A DNA stretch of 64,000 nt, taken from the NCBI GenBank assembly GCA_002150815.3, contig NDFF03000148.1:40483-104482 (forward strand), written 5' to 3'. Below, in pieces: positions 11,269-21,438 of this stretch. The number at the start of each line of letters is the position of its first letter. The first letter of the stretch is position 1. A program made the translations under genes and the position numbers. Below the pieces are notes generated by a model that made no database searches, was not told the origin of the DNA, and worked only from the letters and a program-made list of their open reading frames with translations. The DNA comes from Grammothele lineata. Taxonomy: Eukaryota > Basidiomycota > Agaricomycetes > Polyporales > Polyporaceae.

Positions 11269-12343
11269 ATGCAACTCGAACAATGCGGCGGATGCGAGAA
11301 GCCCTTCAACAACCTCGCCACCCACCTGGTCACATGCCGTGACTTTCGATCCTGGATGGACGGCGGCCTTGGGGAGGAGATCGCGAACGTGCAAGCCGCA
11401 GAGGAGGCCCGACAAGCCGAGGAGCGACGCGTCGAAGAGGAACAGGCCTGCGCGCATGCTGAGCGTGCCCGCCTGGAAGCGGAGCGTCTTGCGAGGTGCG
11501 TTTCTCTATATGTTCAGACGTTCTTCAGTCACACAACAGATGCTCTGCGTTAGGCTGAGTGAGCGAGATTCACGCCCGTGAGCATGCTCACGCACAGTCG
11601 CGCCGGTCGTGTGTGCCATTCTCCTGCAAATTTCCAAGACATGGTGCCAATGACGCTCGCGGGTCTGCCTGCCCACTTCCCTCGACTTCCGACCCCTCCG
11701 CCCGCGCTCGCTACTGCAGAGCTCCCTCCCAAGCCGATATTTGAAGACGTTCCAGACCATGCCGAGGACAACGCCCAGGACAACACCGGGATTGCCGAGA
11801 GCACTCCCCCCCGCCCGCCCGCCCGAGCCCCCGTATGAAAGCTCTCCCAACGATTTCGGAGTCTTCCGTCGTTACTTGAAAGCTCCGCAGAACGACCCCG
11901 AGCAAGATTACACCCTCGATGATTTTGCCGACGCCCCGTCCCACCTCCGTCCTCCCGTCTCTCCTAAGGAGCATAATCCCGCGCGTCCAATCGGGAGCTC
12001 TATCCGAAAGCTGGCGTCGCGTGTGGGGGGTGCCTTCCAGGGGTGGTTTGCCCCATGTCGCAATTACTCCGTATATCGCTTCCTACACTGGCAGTACACC
12101 GGCTCTGAGAAAAAGTCCGACTACCTCCTCGACGAGAACTTCAAGACCGAAGAGTTGAGGGGGTTTCGAGCGGCGCGCGAGGTTCGCCGCCTTGAGAAGC
12201 ACGTCCCCGAACCGACCTCACCGCTGAAGATGGTTGGCGGCTACTATCAGTCAGTGCAGAACGTGCTTACGGAGCCCGGCCTGCCGCGGATATCACGGGA
12301 AGATAAAAGTAAGAGAGGTACACATCAGTACGATCATGAATGA
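11269..12343 (+). pseudogene. Plavaka-type (KDZ superfamily) transposase, N-terminal relic
   Basis: From an ATG at 11269 the protein starts with a single zinc finger (QCGGCEKPFNNLATHLVTC, Cys-x2-Cys...His-x4-Cys). A Glu/Ala-rich coiled coil (EEARQAEERRVEEEQACA) follows to a GTGCGT donor at 11496. Downstream pieces carry Plavaka signatures: a Pro-rich run then 'NDFGVFRRY', 'DYTLDDFADAP', 'FAPCRNYSVYRFLHWQYTGS', 'KTEELRGFRAAREVRRLEKH'. The frame changes within a C-rich tract near 11804-11825, so it is broken. The catalytic core is absent: similarity fades by about 12300 and the next sequence is a transcription factor in the opposite orientation. Family assignment is from remembered Plavaka proteins of mushrooms. 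Confidence 0.65.
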
Positions 12344-12362
12344 TGCAGACACTCGTACTCAC

Positions 12363-13227
12363 TTTGCGCAAGCTTCGCGCTAAGACCGGTGAGCGCCCAG
12401 GTCGTCTCGATGCTGTGCTCGTCCGAGATGAGGCCCTGCAAACGCAGTCTGTTAGCGATCTGCCACCGCACCTCAGCTCAACGCAGCGCAGGCGGTGGCG
12501 GTGGAGCTGTGGGTACCACGAGCCCAAAACAAACGTGCACATTGCGGCCATGTCGCGGTCTCGCGCCAGCAACGACACACCACCCCGCGCGGTGCATACC
12601 TGCGCACCGAGCAACGCCACTAAACACAAACAGAAACAGACGCGAAGCGATCGCGAAACGCACCTGGTAGAGCCCCATGAGCACGAGCACCTGCACCGTC
12701 ACCACGTCCAGGGGACGGTCCATGATCGGCTCCAAGCTGAGCGCGGCGCGGCAGAGCTGGTAGTACCGCGCCGCCTCGACGTTCCGAGGGGCCGCGGGGA
12801 GGGCCGGATCCATCATCGCCCGGAAGCAGAACACGGCGCAGACGAGCGCGAGCTCGTGCAAGCTCGGGACTGTCGCCCCGCTCGCGCCTGCCCCACTTCC
12901 TCCGACGGCCGAAGCGGCGAACGGATCCGAGCTGTTTGCGCGCAATGCGCGTCTCGTCGTAGAAGAATGGCAGGAGCTCTTCTTCGAGTTGCGCGCGGGA
13001 GACGGCGCCGGAGAACCAGGGCGCTGCCCGAGGTAGAGCTCGCGCAGTTGCATGGCGCGCGGCCAGGGTGCGATGTAGCCGCGGATGATGTCCTTCGTGT
13101 CGAACACGGGGACGTCTGGCGGCCCATGGGGGAACGAGGACACGTAGCGGTTGAAGTCAGCGGGGAGGTCGGGGTGCTCATGTGCTGAGGGCGCGAGCGT
13201 CGAGAGGGCCAGGTAGGGTTTCTCGCC
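12363..13227 (-). pseudogene. Fungal-specific transcription factor, middle homology region only
   Basis: Two exons join: 13227-12664 and 12435-12363, with donor GTGCGT at 12663 and acceptor CAG before 12435. The first carries 'GEKPYLALSTLAPSAHEHP' and the conserved block VPSLHELALVCAVFCFRA, then 'NVEAARYYQLCRAALSL', 'PLDVVTVQVLVLMGLYQ'. The second gives 'GLISDEHSIETTWALTGLSA' followed by 'KLAQS'. This is the start of the fungal transcription-factor middle homology region (Fungal_trans) found in Zn2Cys6 regulators. No Zn2Cys6 cluster is visible upstream, and the exon that should follow LAQS is replaced by the reversed end of the Plavaka relic. I read it as a fragment truncated at both ends. 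Confidence 0.7.
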
Positions 13228-14340
13228 CTGTGAGAGATGGTATACAGTGAGCATTCAGAACGGGAGCGCGAGATCATGAGGCAAGCGAGCGCAAGAGCCA
13301 TGGGCGTCCCCAGCCTCGGCGGGATCACCCCACGAGCCTCACATCATCCGTGCAAGTGTGCCAGGCTGGCAGGAATTGCGTTCGTACGCAACGTCCCTTC
13401 CCTCTTCATGCAATGAGAGCAGGACCCGGTCACCTCCGGGCAGGCGCAGCCCCTGAGACGCCCCTGAGACGCGTCGGTAAACACACCCCACTTCGGTGGA
13501 GGCGGGCGCGCGCAGGCGTGATGATGAGATGACAGATATCCGAGCCGACGCCGAACCTCTCATCCGTTCCCTATGCTCGGTGTTGCCCATCGCAGCGCGA
13601 CAATGTCCGCATTGCCTGTCGTCGATCATTGAGCTCGGGTCGACCTTGTTCTCGACGCTCTCGAGTCCTAAAGGATCGGGTTTTGGCAGATCTTGCAGCG
13701 TTGCATGAGCTCGTTGCTGAGACCCTTCACGTCGCCGGGTTTCCTGCGAACCGTGTCAGCACGAGGAAGGACGGAACGAGGCCGGCAAGCGGAAGGAGAG
13801 CGTACCCCTTGGTGTCCTTTCCGACCGCGATCATCTTGAAGTCCTGCAAGTTATCATTTGCCTTCCGCGCAAGCCACTCCAAGGTTATGATCTGATTCAC
13901 ACTTGAGATAGTTCATAGACTACGCACATGTCAACGCATCATATAAATTACAAGAGAAGTAGGGATTGCAATGAGGGGTGTTTTCATGTACAAAGTCATT
14001 ATGGTCCGTGATATTGCAAGGTGTGATAGAGCATTCGGACAGCGTGGACAACACAAAAGTGGGCTTAGACAAACATACGTATAGCGACGGGACACAGACA
14101 CAGCAGGGCGTAGCAAGGCATAGGGGAATGTACATGTAAGCGGAGGTGAGGAAATTCGTATGTACGACCACACGACAGCAGATAGAACTGAAAATAGCAG
14201 ACGAAAGTACGAGGGACGGAATACGAGACAAGTTAGGTATATACAGCTCACTGCCGCTCAACGACAATCTTTCTGTCATGCTGCCAGCGCCGGCTGAGTT
14301 GGGCGCGGTAGGATACCAGCGGAGTCAACCTGTCTCTGTC
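13228..14340. other. No gene recognised; possible short exon on minus strand
   Basis: Minus-strand sequence near 13720-13840 reads 'DFKMIAVGKDTKGYALLPLA' after a plausible CAG acceptor. It looks protein-like but I cannot place it in a family, and it meets a stop soon after. The rest (13900-14340) holds only short frames. Confidence 0.3.
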
Positions 14341-15421
14341 TCACCTGCGCGGCATTGGCAGCAACGTCTCCGATCGCCGTTTGCGACTAGTCCGTCGTAC
14401 TACTCCTTGAGATCGTCCTCTTACTCCACGTTGAATTCGTCGTCCGTGCGTTCGGAGTCCAGGCTGCAGGACAAGCGTCACTACAAACCGACTGTCGTCA
14501 TCGTCATCGTCAATGTCGTGGTTTTCGTCACGACAAATGTCGTCACCCCCAACTTGCAGGACGCCGATCTGCTCATCCAACTCCATAAGGGCATCACGGA
14601 GATCGCTTTCCACAGCCTCGATGCGCACAGTTCTGGTTGCGAGAGAATGCTGAGTCTCATTGAAATGAGCTTGCATCTCAGCCACGGAGGGCGCAGGCAT
14701 CGGTCCTAGCGGGAGCGTCGGCGAGACCGGGGGCGTCGGCAGGGACGAGAATGTCGGCGGGGGCGGGAGTGTCGGAGGGTCAGGAGTGGTGTGAGATACC
14801 TGCAGACCCAATCAGATAAGCCGGAGCGCATGGTGGATTTTACTTACACTCCCTCCCGCCTGTGTGCCAATGGATTGTCTGTGCCGGCGCTCCTCGAAAA
14901 ACGGCTCGAACATCTCGTCGAAGCTACGGGAACTCTGGCCAGGGGAACGGGCGTTGGCTCCCATCCCACCAAGCCCAAGAGATTCCTCTAGCCGGCGACG
15001 AAGATTGCCGTCCGAGCCGGAGTCGAGCTCGTCAAAAGCGGGGAGCGTGACGTCGACGTCGTGGACATTTTGGGACGTCTGATCCTCAGACGAAGCCGGA
15101 GGAAGCTGAAGTGGCGGTGGAACGCGGCGCGTGCGTCCTCTAGGTACAGTCGGCCTCCCGGGTTCGATCTCGGTGTTGTTCAAGGGGCCGGAAACGACGG
15201 ACTGTCCATTAGAGTCTGTCACTTCCTCTAGGAACATACGCGTGATATCCGCCGAGGCGCGAAGGGTGATGATGCCATCGAGACCGCCGTGGAGCTTGAG
15301 AGTCAATCTCTGTAGACGTGAAAGAGGCGGCAGGTGTAACATTATGATTGGAAGTGATAAACGGGTGGCAGAGGAGAGTAAGACGTACCACGTTGTCACC
15401 CGGGTTAAAAAGGAGCTCCAT
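14341..15421 (-). CDS. 317-aa orphan with coiled coil and acidic patch
   Basis: Three exons join in phase: 15421-15389 (MELLFNPGDNV), 15309-14848 and 14799-14341. Donors are GTACGT and GTAAGT; acceptors are CTACAG and CTGCAG. The N-terminus (RLTLKLHGGLDGIITLRASA, then DITRMFLEE) looks like a compact beta-rich domain. A long Ser/Pro/Glu-rich linker follows, then 'SVAEMQAHFNETQHSL ... ELDEQIGVLQ' suited to a coiled coil, a run of six Asp, and a basic Arg-rich tail. The ATG at 15421 was chosen for its context and for the exon-1/exon-2 junction; an upstream in-frame ATG at 15619 would add 66 residues. I do not recognise the family. The final ~50 residues may belong to a different exon arrangement. 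Confidence 0.55.
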
Positions 15422-15926
15422 GGTTTTTTTTCTAATAGACGTCGACGCGCCGTAACTTCTCGAGATCATGCAGGTCCGTGGCACTGGAAACAGTGCGACG
15501 TCGTAGTCGTGGCTAGGCCATCTACAGCCACTTCCTCCAGGCCTGGCGCCGTCTCGCTCGCAGACGGATATCTTCGGCCCGTAATTGCCTTGAACCGCGT
15601 AGCGAGAGGCTTCTTCCATGGTGTTACAGGTGAGGGCCCGGGGACAGCGCTTGTGGGCGGGGGGTTGGCATAGCATAACATGTAAACTAATATCAGGACG
15701 TACGTGAGCCTATCCGCTTCGGATGTGATCTGTCCAAAATTTTCTGCTTTTGATTCAGCTGCTTCTACTGCGCCTCAGCTAGCCTGAGCTTGCGTCGTGT
15801 CTTGCCCGTATGATCTGTCTATATACCCGTACATATGCGGTATCGAAGCGAGACATACCTTCACTGCTTCCTCCTCCGCCTCCGCTTCAAGCTTCCTCAA
15901 GCTCCTCTTTCTCGTCCTCGTCTTCG

Positions 15927-18339
15927 CATCAGTAATTCCCAAAGTGTCTGACAAGATCTGACGCTCTGACGGCGACGCGTCTGACAAGCCCAGCTGTCAG
16001 ACGCTCAGACGCGTCAGATATGTCAGATGGTCAGATTTTCTGGTCGCCCACCATGCATTGGCAGGCATTGCAAAACACTTCATATACTATATACGAACAT
16101 TGATGACTATAACTACATGATCATAACCCAGAGCCGAGCCAGGGGCACCCCGGCGTTCTGTGCGTGCAGGATACGAGCTCGCACTCAGGGCGACGTCGAG
16201 CTGATCAACCTTCGCTACAGCAAGACTCGTCTCGAGCGGACCATAAACCGCGCTGCACATAGCGAGGCATCGCCTTCACACATACCGCGAAAGACGGGGT
16301 CGAGGCGGAGCGAGCAGCGCAACTCAGGGCGGGCCCAGGGTTGCCATCCCTGGGGACGGGCATGCTGAGGATAAACTCACGATGGTGCAGGTAACAGCGG
16401 CGGAGGTAGCCTGTGAGGAGCCGGCGGTGATGTTTGAACTGCGCTGTTGCCCGCACCTTCATGCTGTTATCATAGTGTTCACGCGCATCAGCTACCATAG
16501 CGCGTGGGTTCGTGAACTCGCCGATGAACCTCGCCGGTATTAGCAGCGCACGAGCTCAGATATATGGGGGTAGTAAAGAATGAGAACATGGGAAGATAAG
16601 AAACCGCCCATTGGGTGGTAACTCTGAGACGACATACCGGAATGGGGCTTGCGAGAGCATCGGACGCATAGCCGTGCAGACACGGAGGAGTCTTTGGCAC
16701 CTTCGTCGAATGCCCATACCCGTTCACTACATTTGTTCCATGTTATAGATCCGCCAGTTCTATCCACAGGAAATCACAACTCACCTGAAACCTCGTCTGT
16801 CGATAAGCTCTCCATCCCACCAGGTGCGCCCTCCGTGAAGTTTGTCATCCGGGAACGTCATACTTGTTCAATTGTCGATCCTTAAAGGTTGCCCCAAGTG
16901 CGAGGATGAGCTGTGAAGAAGGGAAAGGAGGAGGAGAGGCGAAGGAATTAGTAAGGAGGGAAGGCAACGCGCACACGACGGTCCAGGGAAAAGAGCAAGT
17001 CCGAAGCGCCGGAGAACTGTGCCAGCTGGCGGCAGCGTTTGAGCGCTTCCGACTCTCCTCTTCTCGACCGTATCCTTCACCTCATCGTTCGTTTCTGCCA
17101 TGACACCATATGCACCCAGTTCATTCGTGAATATGTAAGTGCTCGTTTTCCGCTTGTATGTCCTCTCCCATAGAACTAAATAGCAGTTTAGACCTCCAAC
17201 ACCAACGCCCTCACGAAGTCAAAGATGGCCCGAGCCAAAACTGTGCGCACCGAGGCGCATCAAGACGGCAAACTTCATGGTCGTGGGCAGGGCAAGCCCG
17301 CACCTCGTCACGCCTGTGCAGCAGCGCGAGACCAAGTAGGGCCACAAGCCGAAGGGAGGTGGAAATATAAGGGACTCGGAGACGGGTATTAGAGGCGAAG
17401 GAACAGAGGCGGAGGAGTCAGGGCACGAAGGTACGCACTCTTTTGCTCGTTCATTCCTTATTGCTGCGGCCCCGCCCCTGCCGAAACGCCCTCTCTTCCA
17501 ACTCGCGCTCGCGACGGACACGTACAGGTTCGTTCTCTCAAGTTCAGGCAGCGCATCTATGATGACCTCGTCACTGCGTGCGTCCCAGCCTGATGGGGAC
17601 ACGCTCAGCTCTCCTGCCTAGTCCCCCCATAGCCTCTTCGCTCGCGTGTAGCCGGCGGTAGGAACATGGGCTCGAGCCTGAGAGCCCTGGAAGTCCCCAC
17701 GACCCCTTCGATACTGCTGCACTCTCACCGTACACCACCGCCCAGTCGTCCCTCCTAGAAGGATAGACTATGCCCACCAGTGCCTTTGGTGGCGACGATG
17801 TCACCACCACTGAAGGCATACACGTCCTTCCCGTCAGCGCTCGAAAAGCTGGTTAATGGGCCTGCGTACGTGAACGGAGGTGCGTAACTCGGCACGCCGT
17901 ACCTTCAGCTTGAAGCATGCGAGAGTCCTGCCGTCACAGCCGACCCGGTCTGGATTGAGCTTGCGCACGTTCCTCTGCGCTCGCGCAGGGAGATGAGGTG
18001 AGTCCTTTTACTCCCTATTACGCATACACCGCAAGCTCGCATGAGGTCGTGAACAAGACGTCAGTGGAATGAGTGGGAGAGTATTCGAAGGCAAAGTTAC
18101 ATTAGACATTGTATCTAGTCTAGTCGAACCAATAAAAGAGTTCTTTTAAACCCATTCAGTAATGCTGCTTGCAACTTGCCCTCTGACGAGTCTGAAAAGT
18201 CTGACGTTGCTCTTGAGCGAAAATCTGACAGCAGCCCCTCCTGAAATCTGACAGCGAAATTCTGAAGCGTCTGACCGCATCTGCTGGCGTCTGAAACATC
18301 TGACTCAGATAATCTCAGACATTTTGGGAATTACTGATG
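15927..18339. mobile_element. Putative ~2.4-kb element with inverted TCTGAC-rich ends
   Basis: The left edge reads CATCAGTAATTCCCAAA followed by repeated TCTGAC and then GTCAGA hexamers to about 16035. The right edge (18180-18339) has at least nine TCTGAC/TCTGAA words and ends TTTGGGAATTACTGATG, the exact inverse of the left end. A third copy of this end sits at 44450-44604. Dense hexamer arrays next to inverted ends are typical of subterminal transposase-binding sites. Inside, minus-strand sequence at about 16375-16540 is protein-like (ARFIGEFTNPRAMVADAREH, YDNSMKVRATAQFKHHRRLL) but no transposase motif is seen. Flanks share only TCG, so a target duplication is not proven. Confidence 0.5.
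16985..17105 (+). promoter_or_regulatory. Promoter-like block with GTTTGAGCGCTTC and CT-rich leader
   Basis: Sequence 'AGTCCGAAGCGCC', then 'GCCAGCTGGCGGCAGCG' and 'TTTGAGCGCTTCC', followed by a CT-rich leader. The same order occurs at 23.34-23.45 kb and, with changes, before the ARP2 relic at 42.3 kb. No clear coding frame follows here. Confidence 0.35.
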
Positions 18340-19385
18340 TCGTATAGAGCACACTCGTCTTCGCAGAAGCTCGCGTCAGAGCCATGGGGTGCCAGGGGTT
18401 AGTACCCGCAATAGCGAAGATCAGGGTGGAGGTCGGAGTCGATTCTGGGGCCAGAATTGGGAACAAAGTCGACGTCCGACGTGAGAGGGCGAAGGGGATG
18501 GAGAAAGGCCGCGGTCCGAGAACGACCTCTCTCCTCTCACTCAACCTCTGAAGCCGCAAAAATCTTCGCTCCCTCTCTCCCTTCGCCTGCAGGGACAGGC
18601 TCTGCCCTGCTTGCAGTGTGAACGTATCGAGGAAGCCTAGTTATTAGGAGATACAGTATAAGTCCACGCCCGGAACAATTGGCGGGGAGGGACGTACCTC
18701 GCAAGACTTGGGCATCGCTTATTTCCTCACGCGTCGACTCGAGCTGAGTGGGTTCAGACCCCGAGTCTGCCTGTGTCCTTGAAAGCGCTGCAGTCATAGG
18801 AGCGATGATGACGGTCGTCCCATGGCCGAGGGCGCTGCGGATGGGAGCTCAACCCCTCACCCATCGTCCATGGTGGAGTTCTCGGCAGTTGATATTCTGT
18901 GGTGCAGCCATGTCAACAAAAATCATGCACAGCGAAAGCTATCTTCATCGGACTCGCAAGGAGGTTGACTATGGTACTGATAGGCAATCCCGCGCTTGAA
19001 CTTGAAAGCCGTTTGAAGAGGTCCGGTAGGCGCCCAGCGCCACAATCGTGCGCGCCACGTGGGCACCAAAGTGGTAGTAGCACGTGCATCCGCGTCGCGT
19101 TGTTGTATCCGCGTTGTTGACTGCCCGCGGCCGTTGAATTCGAGGCCTAAGTACCAGCTACCATCCCCTCGACGCTCGCTCCCCCCCTCGTCCTCTGCCC
19201 ACACCGAGAGCAGCCACTTGTGCTCGAATCTTCGCGCTTGCTGGGCCCGCCAGGTCCTATAAGCTGCGGTGTTTTTGTGTATATCTGGTATTATCTTGTG
19301 GCGCGTCCTCTGCCTCCCTCGCCCGCGTTCCGCTTCTCTGCTGCCACTACCGCGGCTCCCAGGGCAATAACATCGCCCCCAAGCC
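18340..19385. other. No gene recognised upstream of the dioxygenase gene
   Basis: Minus-strand frames at 18305-18797 and 18923-19387 lack domains. The last ~200 bases before 19386 are CT-rich (19290-19380) and are the likely promoter and leader of the dioxygenase gene. Confidence 0.4.
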
Positions 19386-21167
19386 ATGCAAGCTTCTCGT
19401 GACGAGGTGCGGGTTGCATCTGTATCTGATCAAACCGCGTTCCAACTGCACGCGCCCGCTCAGCCCGACGAAGGGCGGGACCTGGCCGACCGTCATGTAT
19501 TGACCACCCGTGTCAACACAGAGGACCTCATCAGGGCCGCGTTTGGGAGCTCGCTTCAGGCCATCGAAGACCGCGAGGAGGAGCTGTTGACACCCCTACC
19601 CTCCCCGTGTGCTTCCCGGCCTGCGTCTCCCTCTCCCTCCGCGTGCGCCGACCCTCCCTCGCCCAACGCGCTCGACCTCAACGCAGCCACGCCGTTCGGC
19701 CCCATCCTCGACCCCACCTTTCCTGTTGCCTCCACCCCTAACGCCACTTTCCGTCGCCTGGGCCCATCCCCCCGCACGGGGATCGCAAGCAACACCTCTA
19801 TAGGCCCACCTCCGCCCCATCCACAGCCCCCCTCTACCACGGCTGTCTCCCAACCGCCCAACTACGCCAAGAGGCATCGTGCGGAAGGGAAACGCAAACG
19901 CCGGGTCCGGCAGCGCACGGAGGACGCCCAGGAATTTGGCAAAAAGCCATGCCCCACGTCGTCCAAGCGGCTGGCAGAAATTCCTCATCTGCAGACGACT
20001 GTCCTGCCGGCTTCAAATATTGCAAGGGGCGGTTATGTTGCGAAGAATCCGCGCCGGAAGGAGGGTGGTATGGTCGAATCGGGATGGGTTTTAGAGAAGT
20101 TGCGGCGCGACGGTATCCGAGTGGTACCTTGGGATGGCCGGTGAGTACACGCCTCACGGATGCCCCTGCCTCCCCCTCATCCTCATGGCACATAGATCCG
20201 AGATGCCCATCGTGGATGTGCATGGGCGTGTCATCGCGCTCTGTGCAGGCACTCCCCGTGCGCCCGATTGGAAGGGGGTCCAGACTCGCGCATGTGACCT
20301 CGGGGAGCAAATGCGTGAGTTCTGTGCCTTCAAGCCCACGCATACGGCGGGCCACCGCGGGGACCACCCTTCGTTGGCATGCGGCGTCACAGGTGGCCAG
20401 GGTCAGAAGGTGCGTAGCAGCCCCCGCTATTGCTGCATGTCCTGACACTGTGGTAGCACCCCATCCATCTTCACAACTGCGCGCGCCATGCCCAGGCCAT
20501 GGAGACCTTATGCAAGGACCCCTCGTTTCGCCGCATCGCCGGCTTCGGCAGTGGTATGCACTGCCCCATTCCCGCGTACTTTCCTGCATGTGCTCATGCC
20601 CGTGCCGCAGGGATGCTTGCATCATATGCCCCTCGGGCATACGGCTACATGAAACCGCGGCTACAGGCCGTCTTCGAACGGCTCGGGTTCACTTTGAACT
20701 TCTCCAACAGCGTGTACCCCGCCATGACGATGAACTTCGGCCCCTCGACCGTCTGCCGCCCCCATCTCGACGTCGCCAATGACCCTTGTAACTGGTGCCA
20801 TATCACCGCGCTTGGCCGCTTCGATCCCCGGAAGGGGGGCCATCTCATCCTGTTCGACCTCAAGATTGCCATTGAGTTTCCCCCGGGCGCCAGCATACTG
20901 ATTCCCTCAGCCCTCCTTCGCCATGGGAATGTTCCCATCCAACCTGGCGAGACCCGCCTCTCCTTCACGCAATATTGCGCGGGCAGCCTCCTGCGATGGG
21001 CCGACTGCGGTTTCCGCACGTACCAAGAGTTCCAGGAGGAGGATCCAGAGGGATTTGCCCGGTATGAGGCAGGGTTGGAGGCTCGCGTGCAGGCTTGTAT
21101 TGGCCGTTTCTCTCTTCTGCATGAATTGGAGCGCGATCGTGAGTTGTTGAGGTTTGGGCTGTTGTAA
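19386..21167 (+). CDS. TET/JBP-like 2OG-Fe(II) dioxygenase
   Basis: Four exons: 19386-20140, 20196-20409, 20457-20553 and 20611-21167; introns are 55, 47 and 57 nt. The third intron is a multiple of three, so the frame stays open unspliced, but it has perfect signals (GTATGC...CCGCAG) and removing it restores the family's 'GFGSGMLASYAPRAY'. Spliced product about 540 aa. The N-terminal ~250 residues are disordered and Pro/Ser-rich with a basic patch (KRHRAEGKRKRRVRQ). The C-terminal domain has the iron ligands in CRPHLDVAN (His-x-Asp), a second His in LLRHGN, and the 2-oxoglutarate-binding Arg in GETRLSFTQY. 'CHITALGRFDPRKGGHLILF' is the double-stranded beta-helix core. This matches the 2OGFeDO/TET-JBP family expanded in mushrooms and often near KDZ transposons. 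Those enzymes oxidise 5-methylcytosine; activity here is inferred. Confidence 0.82.
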
Positions 21168-21350
21168 CTGGACCTGCGTATGTGATGTATGCCTGGCTTC
21201 GACTGACAGTTGCCTCCCGGCACTTTTGTAATCTTAGGTCTATTGAAGAACAACTGGTGATAGTTATGGCCCTCCGGGCAGACCTGGACACTTATTGATG
21301 GATATTTGGGCATGCTCGTGGTACACAGCCTTCCCGAGGCCCTTGCGACC

Positions 21351-21438
21351 CTTGAGTGGCCTGTTCCCACTGGCAGCAGTGTTAGTCCTCGCGCCCCGTG
21401 CTCGAACTAACGCGGAGGCTGGGAACAGACCACTCAAG
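21351..21438. repeat. Imperfect 35-bp inverted repeat (hairpin)
   Basis: CTTGAGTGGCCTGTTCCCA...GTGTTAGT is followed after about 20 bases by its near-perfect reverse complement ACTAACGCGG...TGGGAACAGACCACTCAAG. It lies about 190 bases past the dioxygenase stop codon. It could be a tiny foldback element or a relic of one, or a 3' structure of the transcript. Confidence 0.6.

Noticed and set aside
20554..20610. Treating the MHCPIPAYFPACAHARA stretch as part of the dioxygenase
   Set aside because: It is bounded by GTATGC and CCGCAG, is typical intron length, and its removal restores the family sequence around GFGSGMLASYAPRAY.
19556..20640. Minus-strand frames of 100-270 codons opposite the dioxygenase gene
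   Set aside because: They are antisense shadows of the Pro-rich N-terminal exon and contain no recognisable motif.
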